Part shown: one piece after another, positions 9,462 through 19,100 of the stretch
Numbering within the stretch: position 1 is the stretch's first letter
Layout: each line of letters opens with the position of its first letter
From: Stentor roeselii
Lineage: Eukaryota > Ciliophora > Heterotrichea > Heterotrichida > Stentoridae
NCBI GenBank assembly: GCA_006503475.1
Contig: RSEH01000238.1
Span: forward strand, 1 to 64,000
Length of the DNA: 64,000 nt
Reading direction: 5' to 3'
Translations under genes and position numbers: made by a program
The notes under the pieces: model-generated
Told to the model about the DNA's origin: nothing
Database searches by the model: none
Seen by the model: only the letters and a program-made list of their open reading frames with translations

Positions 9462-12400
9462 TTATTTTTTCCTTCTAAGTACTTTTTTAGGACGCCATGC
9501 AAGAAACACCTTCTTTTTTAAAGTCGTTCGATGAAAAATAATCGCCGCTCGCAAGGTCTTACGACGGGTCTTCGCGTAGCACAAGGCACGAGTCCAGGCG
9601 TTTAAAGTACGAAGTTGAAGAGATTCAATGTGAAATCTGCAGGCCCGGGTGTAAGAACTGACAAGATGACAGCTGCTGAGACTTCTCCATTTACAGAAAA
9701 TCGTTGTTTTTAAGTAGTCTCTACCCTTTGGAAGACCTGAACATAAAGAATTTCCAAAATTTGCTAAAAACTCGAAGTCTTTAGAAAAGTCGCTTTTTGA
9801 GACTGATGACAAGTCACTTGGCTTCAAGTCGAACTTTGAAAGGCCGAAACCTCGAATAAAGGAACTTAAAGTTTTCCTTAATCGAGCTTTTTTAGTTTTT
9901 GAGAATTTTGATGATGTTTCCCATAAAGTAAAGAATTTTTCACAGGTCTTGAAAAAACGGAAACGAAGAGCTTTTGTTAGTTTTGATAATTTTTGCTTGG
10001 AGTGAAGGTGAAATGACTTGAAAAGTGAAAAACCTTTTTGAAGATGATGAAAGGTTCGGAAGGACTGGATTTTTTCAAGAGTTTTCAATTTTGAGGATTT
10101 TAGGGTTGAGATGTTGGAAAGTGCTTTAAAGGTTTTTCGTGCAAGGGTTGAACTGCGGAAGGACCAGATCTTGTCGCAGGTGGTTTTTTTCTGGCCTAGA
10201 ACTGTTTTCCATGTGAAAAGAATGCGTTTAAGTCGCCGGTCCCAGTAAAAAAATAACCTTTTTTCAGCTCTGTTCTTCCAAGAGTTCAGATGAGAGACGT
10301 AAAACCATTTCTTTATCGCGAAACTTTTCTTTTTAGAGATCTTTTCAGATTCGATCATTTTTGCCATTCGCATCTTTTTGTAGTACCTGTTGTGAAGGCC
10401 TTTCCACCTGGTGAAGACCTTTTTAAACGAGTTTTCAAAAAACACTGAATTTGCTGTTTTCATTAAAATTCTGTTGTCAGCGAAATCTTTTAACCTTCTT
10501 AAAGCTCGGACACATGAAAGGTCTTCAAAGAACTCATCTGCTTTTTTCTTCAACTCTTCTTTAATCCTAAAGTTTTTCCTCTTCTGAATCAGAAAATTAA
10601 TCCAATTCTGCAAAAATCTCGAAATGAAAAATTGGTCAGCTTTTAAATTTTTCGTGGAAAACACTTGACTTTTATTTAACTTTAAAGCCTTGAAAACCTT
10701 TCTAAAATTTTTCAGTTTTCTGAAGTTATCCGCGATTTGACCAGCTGTTTTTTTATACCTGCTGAATGATTTCCAAGACCTCAAAATAACTCTCATCAAC
10801 TTTGAAAGCCGTGTTTTTGTCACAGTCAAAATTTTCTCTTTTCTTGATTTTTTCATATTTAAGAATTTTTTCCAATAGTCCCAAAAATTTTCAGTTTTTA
10901 ATGATTCCAGATGTTTTTCAGCCTTTCCAAGAAGAGTCTTATTTCGCTTGTGAGTCACGGTGAAGTCTTTCATAGAGTTGAAGGACCTGCGTACTTTTTT
11001 CATGAGAGTTTTTTTGTATTGAGAAAGTGATTTTTGGTACTTTTGTTTAGAAATGTCGACAAATTGACGCCAATGAGCAATTATTTTTTTCGCTGTTTTT
11101 TGTCGACGTTGTTGAATCGCTTCCACTGCTGCCTTGTTGAAGTAAGAGGCGCTCACTTCGATTCGCAAAGAATTGCTGAGGATTGATGAGATGTCACTTG
11201 ATTTATTACGTTTGTGAAGAATTGACTTGAACCAGGTGTTTAGTCCTTTTGACTTCAGGTAAAGGTTTTCTAGATCTTTTAGGGATTTTGAAGAGGTTTC
11301 TAAAGAGGATGAAGGCTTTAGTTGGTTACTTGAGATTAATTTGCGCTTTAAGGATCTGATTTGAAGGTCTATCTTGGATTGCTCAGAGGTTTTGTGGAGA
11401 TGGAGAGAATTGAATACTTTTGTTTTTGATGTTAGTTCTAAATGATTTTGGGATTTTAGGATTTTTAGTTTTTTTAAACGTGATCCTATTGTGTAGCTTT
11501 TCCAGTATCCTAAAAGTAAAGAATTTGTTTTTTTTGTTCTTTTCTGGATACATGAAAATATGATTTTTTTGTATTTTTGGGAAACTACTGCAAAAGATAA
11601 CATTTTGGTAAAAATTTTGAGTTTTAATTTTTTTTCATGGAATGTTTTTGATTTTTTTAACTTTTTGAACTTATCTCGGGTATTAAGAGCATATTTTTTC
11701 CATCTTCGAAAAATAAATAAACAGTACCTCTTCAGCACTAAAGGTGTCAAAGTAATTTTCCGAATAAAGACTTTTCTCCATTTTTTATACAATTTTCTCT
11801 TCTTCCTAATGAAAACTTCATTCATCTTTTCTAAAATTTTTCTTTTTTCTCTCCAAATTTTTTTCCAACTTAAAAAAATCCGAATTTTAACCATTTTGCT
11901 AAATTTCTCGATTTTTTTTTCATTTCTTTCAACTTTTTCAATTCTTTTCTCTGAAAACTCTTTCCAAGCGTCGAAAACTTTTTTATACCATTTAAAACTT
12001 TTTCTTTTTTCAAATCCACTCATTTTTTCCCTTCTTTTTCGAGTTAAAACAAGCCAATTCTTCAAGATATCTTTAACAGTATTATTTTTTTTCTCTTTTC
12101 TGACATTTTCAAAAGAAATTCTGAGTTTTTTTAATTTAGGATGAAGAATTTTCCAGTATTTCATGATTTTCATCAAAATTTTCTTTTTAAACAAATCAGA
12201 ACTTTTAGTTGTTGACTTTTGTTTTGACTTAAAAAGATTGAGATAATTTTGCCAAGATACAAAAGTTTTAAGGTAAAGACTTGAAATGTAGTAATTTTCT
12301 GACAGTTGCTGTTGTTTTTGACGAGTTTTTGAAAAGGAACAAAAGGAATAAAACTTCCGCATCGCTTTAATCAGATGATTTTTACGATACAAGCGAGAAC

Positions 12401-13802
12401 CTGTTTCTTTCACGACTCTTACACGCTTTTGAGTTAAGGAATTCAAGTAAAATCTCTCAAAATACCTTTTTTTGTAAGTTTTTGAAAAGTGACTCAAAGC
12501 CAAATTGTTTAAAGTATTGAAGTACTTGTTAGTAAAGACTGAAAGCGAGATATGTTTAAACCCAAGCTTCAACAAATGAACTCTATTAAAGTCCAAAGCG
12601 ATTTTCTTCTGTTTGTTCTCGCGAGTCAAAATCATCGAAATGATAACAAAAAGTTTAAAGTACTTAAAAATCACTTTTTTATCAAACTTCCTCCGAAATT
12701 CCCTTATTTTTTTCCCTACCCCAGCAAGTCCATGACTAACTTTTTTCCAACCCCTTAAAATCTTCTTCATTTTTTCATCTCTCATCTTTCCCACCATTTT
12801 TTTCCTATCAACCTGTAAATCAGTCCATTTCTTAAACATCTTCACAATTTTCCTCAACACTTTCTGCACAAAACTTCCTCTTGCAAGAACATTTTTCTCA
12901 TAATTTTTTTTCTTTCTCTCAAACCTTTCCTTTAAAAAATAAAAAACCTTTGTTTTTCCCCTTCTCGAAAAAAAGTCATTAGCCATGACTTTATTTTCCC
13001 TTGAATAAATCTGTTTATTTGCCCAATTTTTCCAAGCTTTCCAAATTTTTAACATTAAATCATATTGTGCGATATCATCTTCGACCTCTTCAATTTTATT
13101 CGAAATCCTGTCAGTGTCAAGCTCGCCCATTGACAGCGGCGACAAGGGGGTGTTGTTGATAGACCCGCGGGGAATGTGAAGATTGATTCGAGAACTGACA
13201 CTTTCACAGGAGTCCTGAGAACCGTATTGAGAACCTAGTCTATCCACTAAAGAACTCACTCTTCGGCAAAGGTTCTCTGATTTAAGCAGCACGCTTCTTG
13301 CCTGGGCTGAAGTTTGAAAGGTCCCTTGAGGAATTTCGCCTTCGAAATTAGAAAAATTTGAGAACTTTGAATAATCTTCACGGGTTGATTTTAAGATAGA
13401 GAAGGAAGATGATAGGACTTGTGTTAGAAGCTGGGTTAATGTATTGAATAAGGTATGAATACGGAAACTTGTCATTTTTTGAACACATTCTGAAGAGTTT
13501 TCTTTAGAAGAGGAATTTAACACCCTGCATTGTGGAAGGAGTAGAGTTAAACTGGATTTTAACCTGGTAAAAAGAAGGCGGTGTAGATGTTTTAAAGACT
13601 TTTCCCATACCCGGTTTCGCTTAAACCCAGTGATCACCAAGGAAATCACCCTATTACTATAAAACGACCGGGAAACATTTAAAAACTGTTTCTTAATCCT
13701 TCTTTTTTTACAATAAATCACAAGTCTAACTATCTTTTACTGTTTAAATGCTTTTTTCTCAATTTTTTTCTGATAAACCTCAAGACTGTTCATATGTTCC
13801 AT
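9462..13802 (-). CDS. Long Sfi1-repeat (centrin-binding) protein, one 15-nt intron
   Basis: Spliced protein of 1441 residues. Exon 1 is 13741-13802, starting at an ATG behind CTTATAA and encoding MEHMNSLEVYQKKIEKKAF. A 15-nt intron follows and exon 2 runs 9462-13725. After ~200 Ser-rich residues the protein is a long Lys/Phe-rich helical array with about 23-25 Trp-centred units such as KIWKAWKNW, LRGWKKV, MKYWKILH, FDAWKEFSE, FRRWKKYAL, AHWRQFVD, LRSWKSFSR, LNAWTRAL and FLAWRPKK. This is the Sfi1 pattern, in which each short helix binds one centrin. In ciliates, Sfi1-like proteins with centrin build contractile myonemes and basal-body fibres, so such a role is likely but inferred. It shares a 44-bp divergent intergenic region with an RCC1 protein. 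Confidence 0.85.
13726..13740 (-). other. 15-nt intron in the Sfi1-repeat gene
   Basis: Sequence GTAAAAGATAGTTAG, with TA at positions 9-10. Without removal, the first exon would run into TAA; with it, CA+A joins as a Gln codon and leads in frame into LVIYCKKRR. Confidence 0.85.
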
Positions 13803-13846
13803 TTATAAGTCTTCATTAATTTCTTAAAGAATTCAAATATCCAATA
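13803..13846. promoter_or_regulatory. 44-bp divergent promoter region (Sfi1-repeat gene / RCC1 gene)
   Basis: The only non-coding sequence between two divergent ATGs. Minus strand ends CTTATAA next to ATG; plus strand ends CCAATA next to ATG. Confidence 0.65.
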
Positions 13847-16111
13847 ATGCTTGAACCTTACACTGAAATCTTCGTCTGGGGCCTCGACAACTGTGGCCAG
13901 CTGGGTCTCGGTTCGACATCGCGAGACAAAAAATACTCAACTCCAGTCTTCTGCAGTTTCAACATCACAATCCGCGAGATCTCCTGCGGTGAAGACCACA
14001 CAGGAATAATCTCAGACACAGGTCACGTTTATTGCATGGGTAACAACTTAAACGGAAAGTTAGGAATAGGAGACAAACAAAAGCTTTACTCGCCTTCGCC
14101 AGTCCTGGTCGAGTCACTTTCAGACCTGACCTGTACAAAGATCTCCTGCGGGTGGACCCACACTGCAGTAATCACTCAAGACTCAAGACTTTTTACCTGG
14201 GGATGCGGGGAATTCGGAGCTTTGGGACTTGGAAGACTTGAAGACGCTTGGCAGCCTGTTGAGACTTTTATGGATGTTCAAGATGTCAGCTGTGGCTCTA
14301 GACATACTGGAATCGTCTCAAGGGGAGCCTTGATGATGTGTGGAGCTGGCGAAATGGGGCAGCTCGGCACTGGAAAGAGACAAAGTGAAAGTATTTTGAA
14401 GATGGTTGTTAGTGAAGGAGTCTTGCAAGTCAGTTGTGGAGTTTTTCACTCTGGGTTCGTTACTTGTGATGGAGAAGTTTTTCTTATGGGAGGAAATTCG
14501 TATGGCCAGCTTGGAGTTGGAAATAAGAAAAGTTCAGTGTTGCCTGTTAAAGTTCAGGTTAAAGATGCGGTTAAACTCATTTGTGCGAGTTCTACTCTTT
14601 GTATTGCCTCGGAAGGGCTTTATATCTGGGGAACTACGGTTTTAGGAGAGTTTTTAACACCTAAAAAAATGAAAATCGCGGCGGGACAGGGTGTTATTGA
14701 TGCGGCTCTTGGAGGAAGTTTTACTGTTATTATGGATAGCAAAGGAGCGGTTTACTCTTGGGGGAATAACACGAATGGAGAACTTGGACTTGGAGACCTT
14801 GAAACTCGCATCACTCCTGCACCTGTTCCTGGACTCAAAGGAAAAAAAATCAAAAAAATAGCAGCTGGAGGAAGCTTCGTTATTTGTCTTGGACTTGATA
14901 ATAAAGAAAATAAAACAAAAAAAGATAGCAATTTCAAAGTAGACCTCTCGAAAAACCCGAAAACTACTCGAGAATATCGAGCAACTCAAGAAAACTTCTG
15001 GAATAGTGATCGAAAACAAGAAGATTTTTTCGATTTTCATGCGAATTTTAAAGAAATCTCAGAAAAATGTGGGAAAAATATTAGGAATGATGGAGAGGTT
15101 TCACTTTTTCAGTTAAAACAAGAAAATAGTCAGTTAAAGGAGTCGATTTCTTGGTATAAAAATCAGCTGGACTATGAAAAGCCGAAGATTTTTGAAGAGA
15201 CTTTTCAGAAACTAAAAGAAACTTACCTAGCAGAGATAAAATCTTTGAAATCTCAGCTGGAATCTCAGACGGTTCTTCAAAAAGAGCTGGAAAATGACCT
15301 AAAGATGGCAATTTCTCATACCTTTAAACTTGAACAGTCACTTTCACAAGTCCAGTCACAATTAACTTCAAAAGGCTCAGAGAACTTAAATGCTTTAAAG
15401 CAAGACTATCAACACCTTGAAGACCATTCCTTAGACCTGCAATTTTCAATAGAAAATCAAAAGCTACAAATAAAAGACCTGCAAAGTATCAACTCTTCCT
15501 TAACTCAAGAAAACAGTTACTTGAAACAATCACTTTTAGACCTTCAGCAGGAGTCTTTAAAACTCACTAAATTTGTATCGGATTTGCAAGGTTCTATTGA
15601 GAATTTAAATGGAATTATTAAAGGCCAAGAAGCCAGGATCTCTTGTTTGAACCAGAAAAATGAGGAACTTGAAGGTGAAGTTTTGCAACTTCACAGGAAA
15701 AATGATCAGGTTGTTCAGACTTTTGAAAGGGAAATTTCTCAGAGAGCTAGAGAGTTCAGGGATAAAACTTTAAATATTCTTACCACCCAAAGACCTCGAA
15801 ATCTTACTCCTGATGAAAGCTTGGCTTGTCGCACTAGCAGGAAAGAACTTAGTGATGGGCAGAGGGAAAGGATGAAAATCGCGGTTAATAGGATTATTGA
15901 TACTGATAGTGTTAGTCCTGTTCGCACTGCTTCTCCGAATTTAAGATCGCCTGATAGACCTTTTCGAAACCTTAATCAAGAGTTTCCAGGGAAAACACCT
16001 AACAAGTCAGATGTTCAGAATAAAATAAACAATCTCATTCAAAATAGATCAAGAATCGAACAAAAGCTTTTAAGATTTAATCAAGAGCATGATCTCGACT
16101 ATTCAATGTAA
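13847..16111 (+). CDS. RCC1-repeat propeller protein with long coiled coil
   Basis: Protein of 754 residues. Residues ~5-355 form a seven-bladed RCC1-type beta-propeller, with blades marked by repeats such as VWGLDNCGQLGLGS, TWGCGEFGALGLGR, MCGAGEMGQLGTGK, LMGGNSYGQLGVGN and SWGNNTNGELGLGD, each followed by an ISCG or VSCG strand. After a charged linker, residues ~430-640 are a nearly continuous coiled coil. The tail is Arg/Ser/Pro-rich and ends with a short second coiled coil. The family ranges from Ran exchange factors to cilia and centrosome scaffolds. The coiled coil and the divergent Sfi1-repeat neighbour favour a cytoskeletal scaffold, which is inference. The stop at 16109-16111 (TAA) is real because no 15-nt intron fits there. 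Confidence 0.85.
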   Translation: MLEPYTEIFVWGLDNCGQLGLGSTSRDKKYSTPVFCSFNITIREISCGEDHTGIISDTGHVYCMGNNLNGKLGIGDKQKLYSPSPVLVESLSDLTCTKISCGWTHTAVITQDSRLFTWGCGEFGALGLGRLEDAWQPVETFMDVQDVSCGSRHTGIVSRGALMMCGAGEMGQLGTGKRQSESILKMVVSEGVLQVSCGVFHSGFVTCDGEVFLMGGNSYGQLGVGNKKSSVLPVKVQVKDAVKLICASSTLCIASEGLYIWGTTVLGEFLTPKKMKIAAGQGVIDAALGGSFTVIMDSKGAVYSWGNNTNGELGLGDLETRITPAPVPGLKGKKIKKIAAGGSFVICLGLDNKENKTKKDSNFKVDLSKNPKTTREYRATQENFWNSDRKQEDFFDFHANFKEISEKCGKNIRNDGEVSLFQLKQENSQLKESISWYKNQLDYEKPKIFEETFQKLKETYLAEIKSLKSQLESQTVLQKELENDLKMAISHTFKLEQSLSQVQSQLTSKGSENLNALKQDYQHLEDHSLDLQFSIENQKLQIKDLQSINSSLTQENSYLKQSLLDLQQESLKLTKFVSDLQGSIENLNGIIKGQEARISCLNQKNEELEGEVLQLHRKNDQVVQTFEREISQRAREFRDKTLNILTTQRPRNLTPDESLACRTSRKELSDGQRERMKIAVNRIIDTDSVSPVRTASPNLRSPDRPFRNLNQEFPGKTPNKSDVQNKINNLIQNRSRIEQKLLRFNQEHDLDYSM

Positions 16112-16192
16112 GTAGCTTTATTAATAATGAACCTGTCCCATACTTCTTTTAAAAAATGATAGGATAAATAGGAGGGAATCTAATGTGCGATA

Positions 16193-19100
16193 ATGCTAAA
16201 ATCTGGTAGCGGATTATCTTTATCTACAGCAGAAGTGCATAAAGTAACAGGTGTAACATTTGGAATTCTTCGTCCTGATGAAATTGAGGCTATGTCAGCA
16301 GATAATATTTCTCATACTGACATATACGACGAAGAAGGTCGTCCAAAAGACGGAGGAATAAATAGTTTACTAATGGGAACAAACGACAACATGCTTCGAT
16401 GCAAGACTTGCAACGGTGGCAAAAACGACTGTCCAGGTCACTTCGGCCACGTAAAACTAGCGAAGCCAGTCTATCACTTCGGTTTCCTCAACGAAATCCG
16501 TCGAGTGCTTCGTTCAGTCTGCTGCCGTTGTTCTCGTTTACTGATCGACCACAACGACAGTCATTTCCGAGCAGCTCTGAGCATAAAGAACCCAAAAGCC
16601 CGAGGCCGATATTTGTATAAAGTTTGTGAATCGAAGAAGAAATGTCTTTCAAGCAAAGAAGATAAAGGAGAAAATGATGAGGAAAATGAAGAAAATGCTT
16701 ATGGAGGATGTGGAGTCGTACAGCCTAAAATTTATAGGGATGGAATTGGACTTTGTGTGGAGTATGAAGAAGCGCAGGATGATATGCCGGATAGGAAAAG
16801 GAAACTTTTTGCTGAGGAAGCGCTTAAGACTTTAAAGGGAATTTCGGATTTTGATTGTGAAGCTCTTGGATTTGACCCTGCTAGGTCTCGACCTGATTGG
16901 ATGATTATTCAGGTACTTCCTGTTGCTCCTCCTTGTGTGAGGCCTTATGTCGCTTTAGACTCAACTCTAAGAAGTGAAGACGATTTAACTCACCAATACA
17001 CTCAAATTTTAAAAACAAACAACAAACTGCTTTCAGAGATCGAAAAAGGTTCACCTCAACATTTAATAAATCAAGACATTACAGTCCTTCAGTTCCATGT
17101 TGCTACTTTATTCAATAATGAAATCCCTGGACAACCTCAGGCAACTCATAGAAGCAAAAAACCAATTAAAAGTATCAGTCAGCGACTTAAAGGGAAAGAA
17201 GGTAGAATTCGAGGTAATCTTATGGGTAAACGAGTTGATTTCTCGGCTAGAACAGTCATCACCCCTGATCCTAATTTAAGTCTTGATCAGCTAGGAGTGC
17301 CAAGAAGCATCGCCTTAAACCTAACAATCCCTGAGACAGTAACTCACTTCAACATGGAAAAAATGAAAATGCTAGTTCAAAACGGTCCCAACCAGCACCC
17401 AGGTGCAAAATACATAATCCGTACAGACGGAAGCCAAATCGATTTAAAATACGTGAGAAGGCACACAGAGCTTCACCTAGAATACGGTTATAAAGTAGAA
17501 AGACACATAAACAACGGTGACTTCGTGATATTCAACCGTCAGCCCTCACTTCACAAGATGTCAATGATGGCTCATTCAATAGTGATCCTTCCCTACTCAA
17601 CCTTCCGTCTAAACCTTTCAGTCACAACTCCTTACAACGCAGACTTCGACGGGGACGAGATGAACATGCACGTTCCTCAAAGTCTTGAAACAAAAGCCGA
17701 GTTATCTGAAATCATGCACGTTCCTCGTCAAATAGTTTCTCCTCAAAGTAACCGCCCAGTAATGGGCATTGTGCAAGACTCGCTTCTTGGAGTCTCTTTA
17801 TTCACCAGACGTGACACTTTTCTTGAAATTCATGAAGTCATGAATCTTCTGATGTGGGTCGATAACTTCAACGGGTCTCTTCCTGTTCCTTGTATCTTGA
17901 AACCGAGACCCTTGTGGAGTGGAAAACAAATTTTTTCACTTATTTTGCCAGAAGTGAATTTACTGCGTAATTCAAGTACTCATGATAGTGATAAAAATGC
18001 TAGTGTTAGGGATACGGAAGTTTTGATTGAAAAAGGAGAACTTTTGACTGGAATTGTTGATAAAAGAACTGTAGGGTCTTCTTCTGGGTCGCTTATTCAT
18101 GTTATTTGGATGGAACATGGACCTATTCATACTAAGGACTTTTTGTCAAGGTGTCAAAAGGTTGTTAATAATTGGCTTTTGATTCATTCGTTTAGTGTTG
18201 GAATCAGTGATACTCTTGCTGAGGTCACGTCTACTGAAATGATTAAAAATACTCTTCAGACTGCAAAGGATGTTATTAAAAATCTTATTGGAATGGCTAG
18301 AGAAGGAAAAATTCAGTGTCAGCCTGGGAAGAATATGATTGAAAGTTTTGAGTATAAAGTTAATACTGAACTTAATACTGCTCGTGATAAGTCTGGAGAA
18401 TTGGCTACTAAATCTTTAAGCTTTAGAAATCGAGTGAGGGCTATGGTAAACGCAGGTTCCAAAGGTTCCGAGATCAACATCTGCCAAATCATGGCATGCG
18501 TTGGTCAGCAAAACGTAGAAGGTCGTCGAATTCCGTTCGCATTCAAAAAGCGTACAATTCCTCACTTCGCAAAAGACGACTACGGTCCCGAGTCAAGAGG
18601 TTTCGTTGAAAACTGTTACATAGCAGGTCTGACTCCTCAAGAATTTTTCTTCCACGCAATGGGAGGACGAGAAGGTCTAAGCGACACTGCCGTGAAAACA
18701 AGTGAAACAGGTTACATTCAAAGAAGACTAATGAAAGCTTTAGAAGACGTGATGGTCAAATACGACGGAACAGTTCGAAACGCAAGTGGAAATATTTTGC
18801 AGTTTTTATATGGAGAAGACGGAATGGCCGGCGAGTACATCGAGGACCAGGCCTTGGAGGCAATCAAACTTGACACTGAGTCTTTAAGGAAAAATTACGA
18901 GTTTATTGATGAAGCTGTCAATATTGAGGTCTGTCTTGATCGATATAAAAATGCACTTGAAGGGTATATTTTAGCTGAACTAGCGAAAAGAGAAGATCAG
19001 CAAGTTCGACTTATTAATGAATTCGCTAGAATTGTAGAGGATCAGCTTGAATTGAGGAATATTTTTCAGAGCTTTGAAGATAAACAGCATTTACCTGTTA

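Noticed and set aside
11560-12144. 194-codon plus-strand frame rich in Phe, Leu and Ser
   Set aside because: It is antisense to the Lys-rich Sfi1 array; AAA/TTT composition makes such mirror frames open. No motif and no start context.
16207-16230. 24-nt GT...AG stretch at the RPB1 start
   Set aside because: Wrong length for this genome, and the frame from ATG 16193 needs no intron and matches the family N-terminus.
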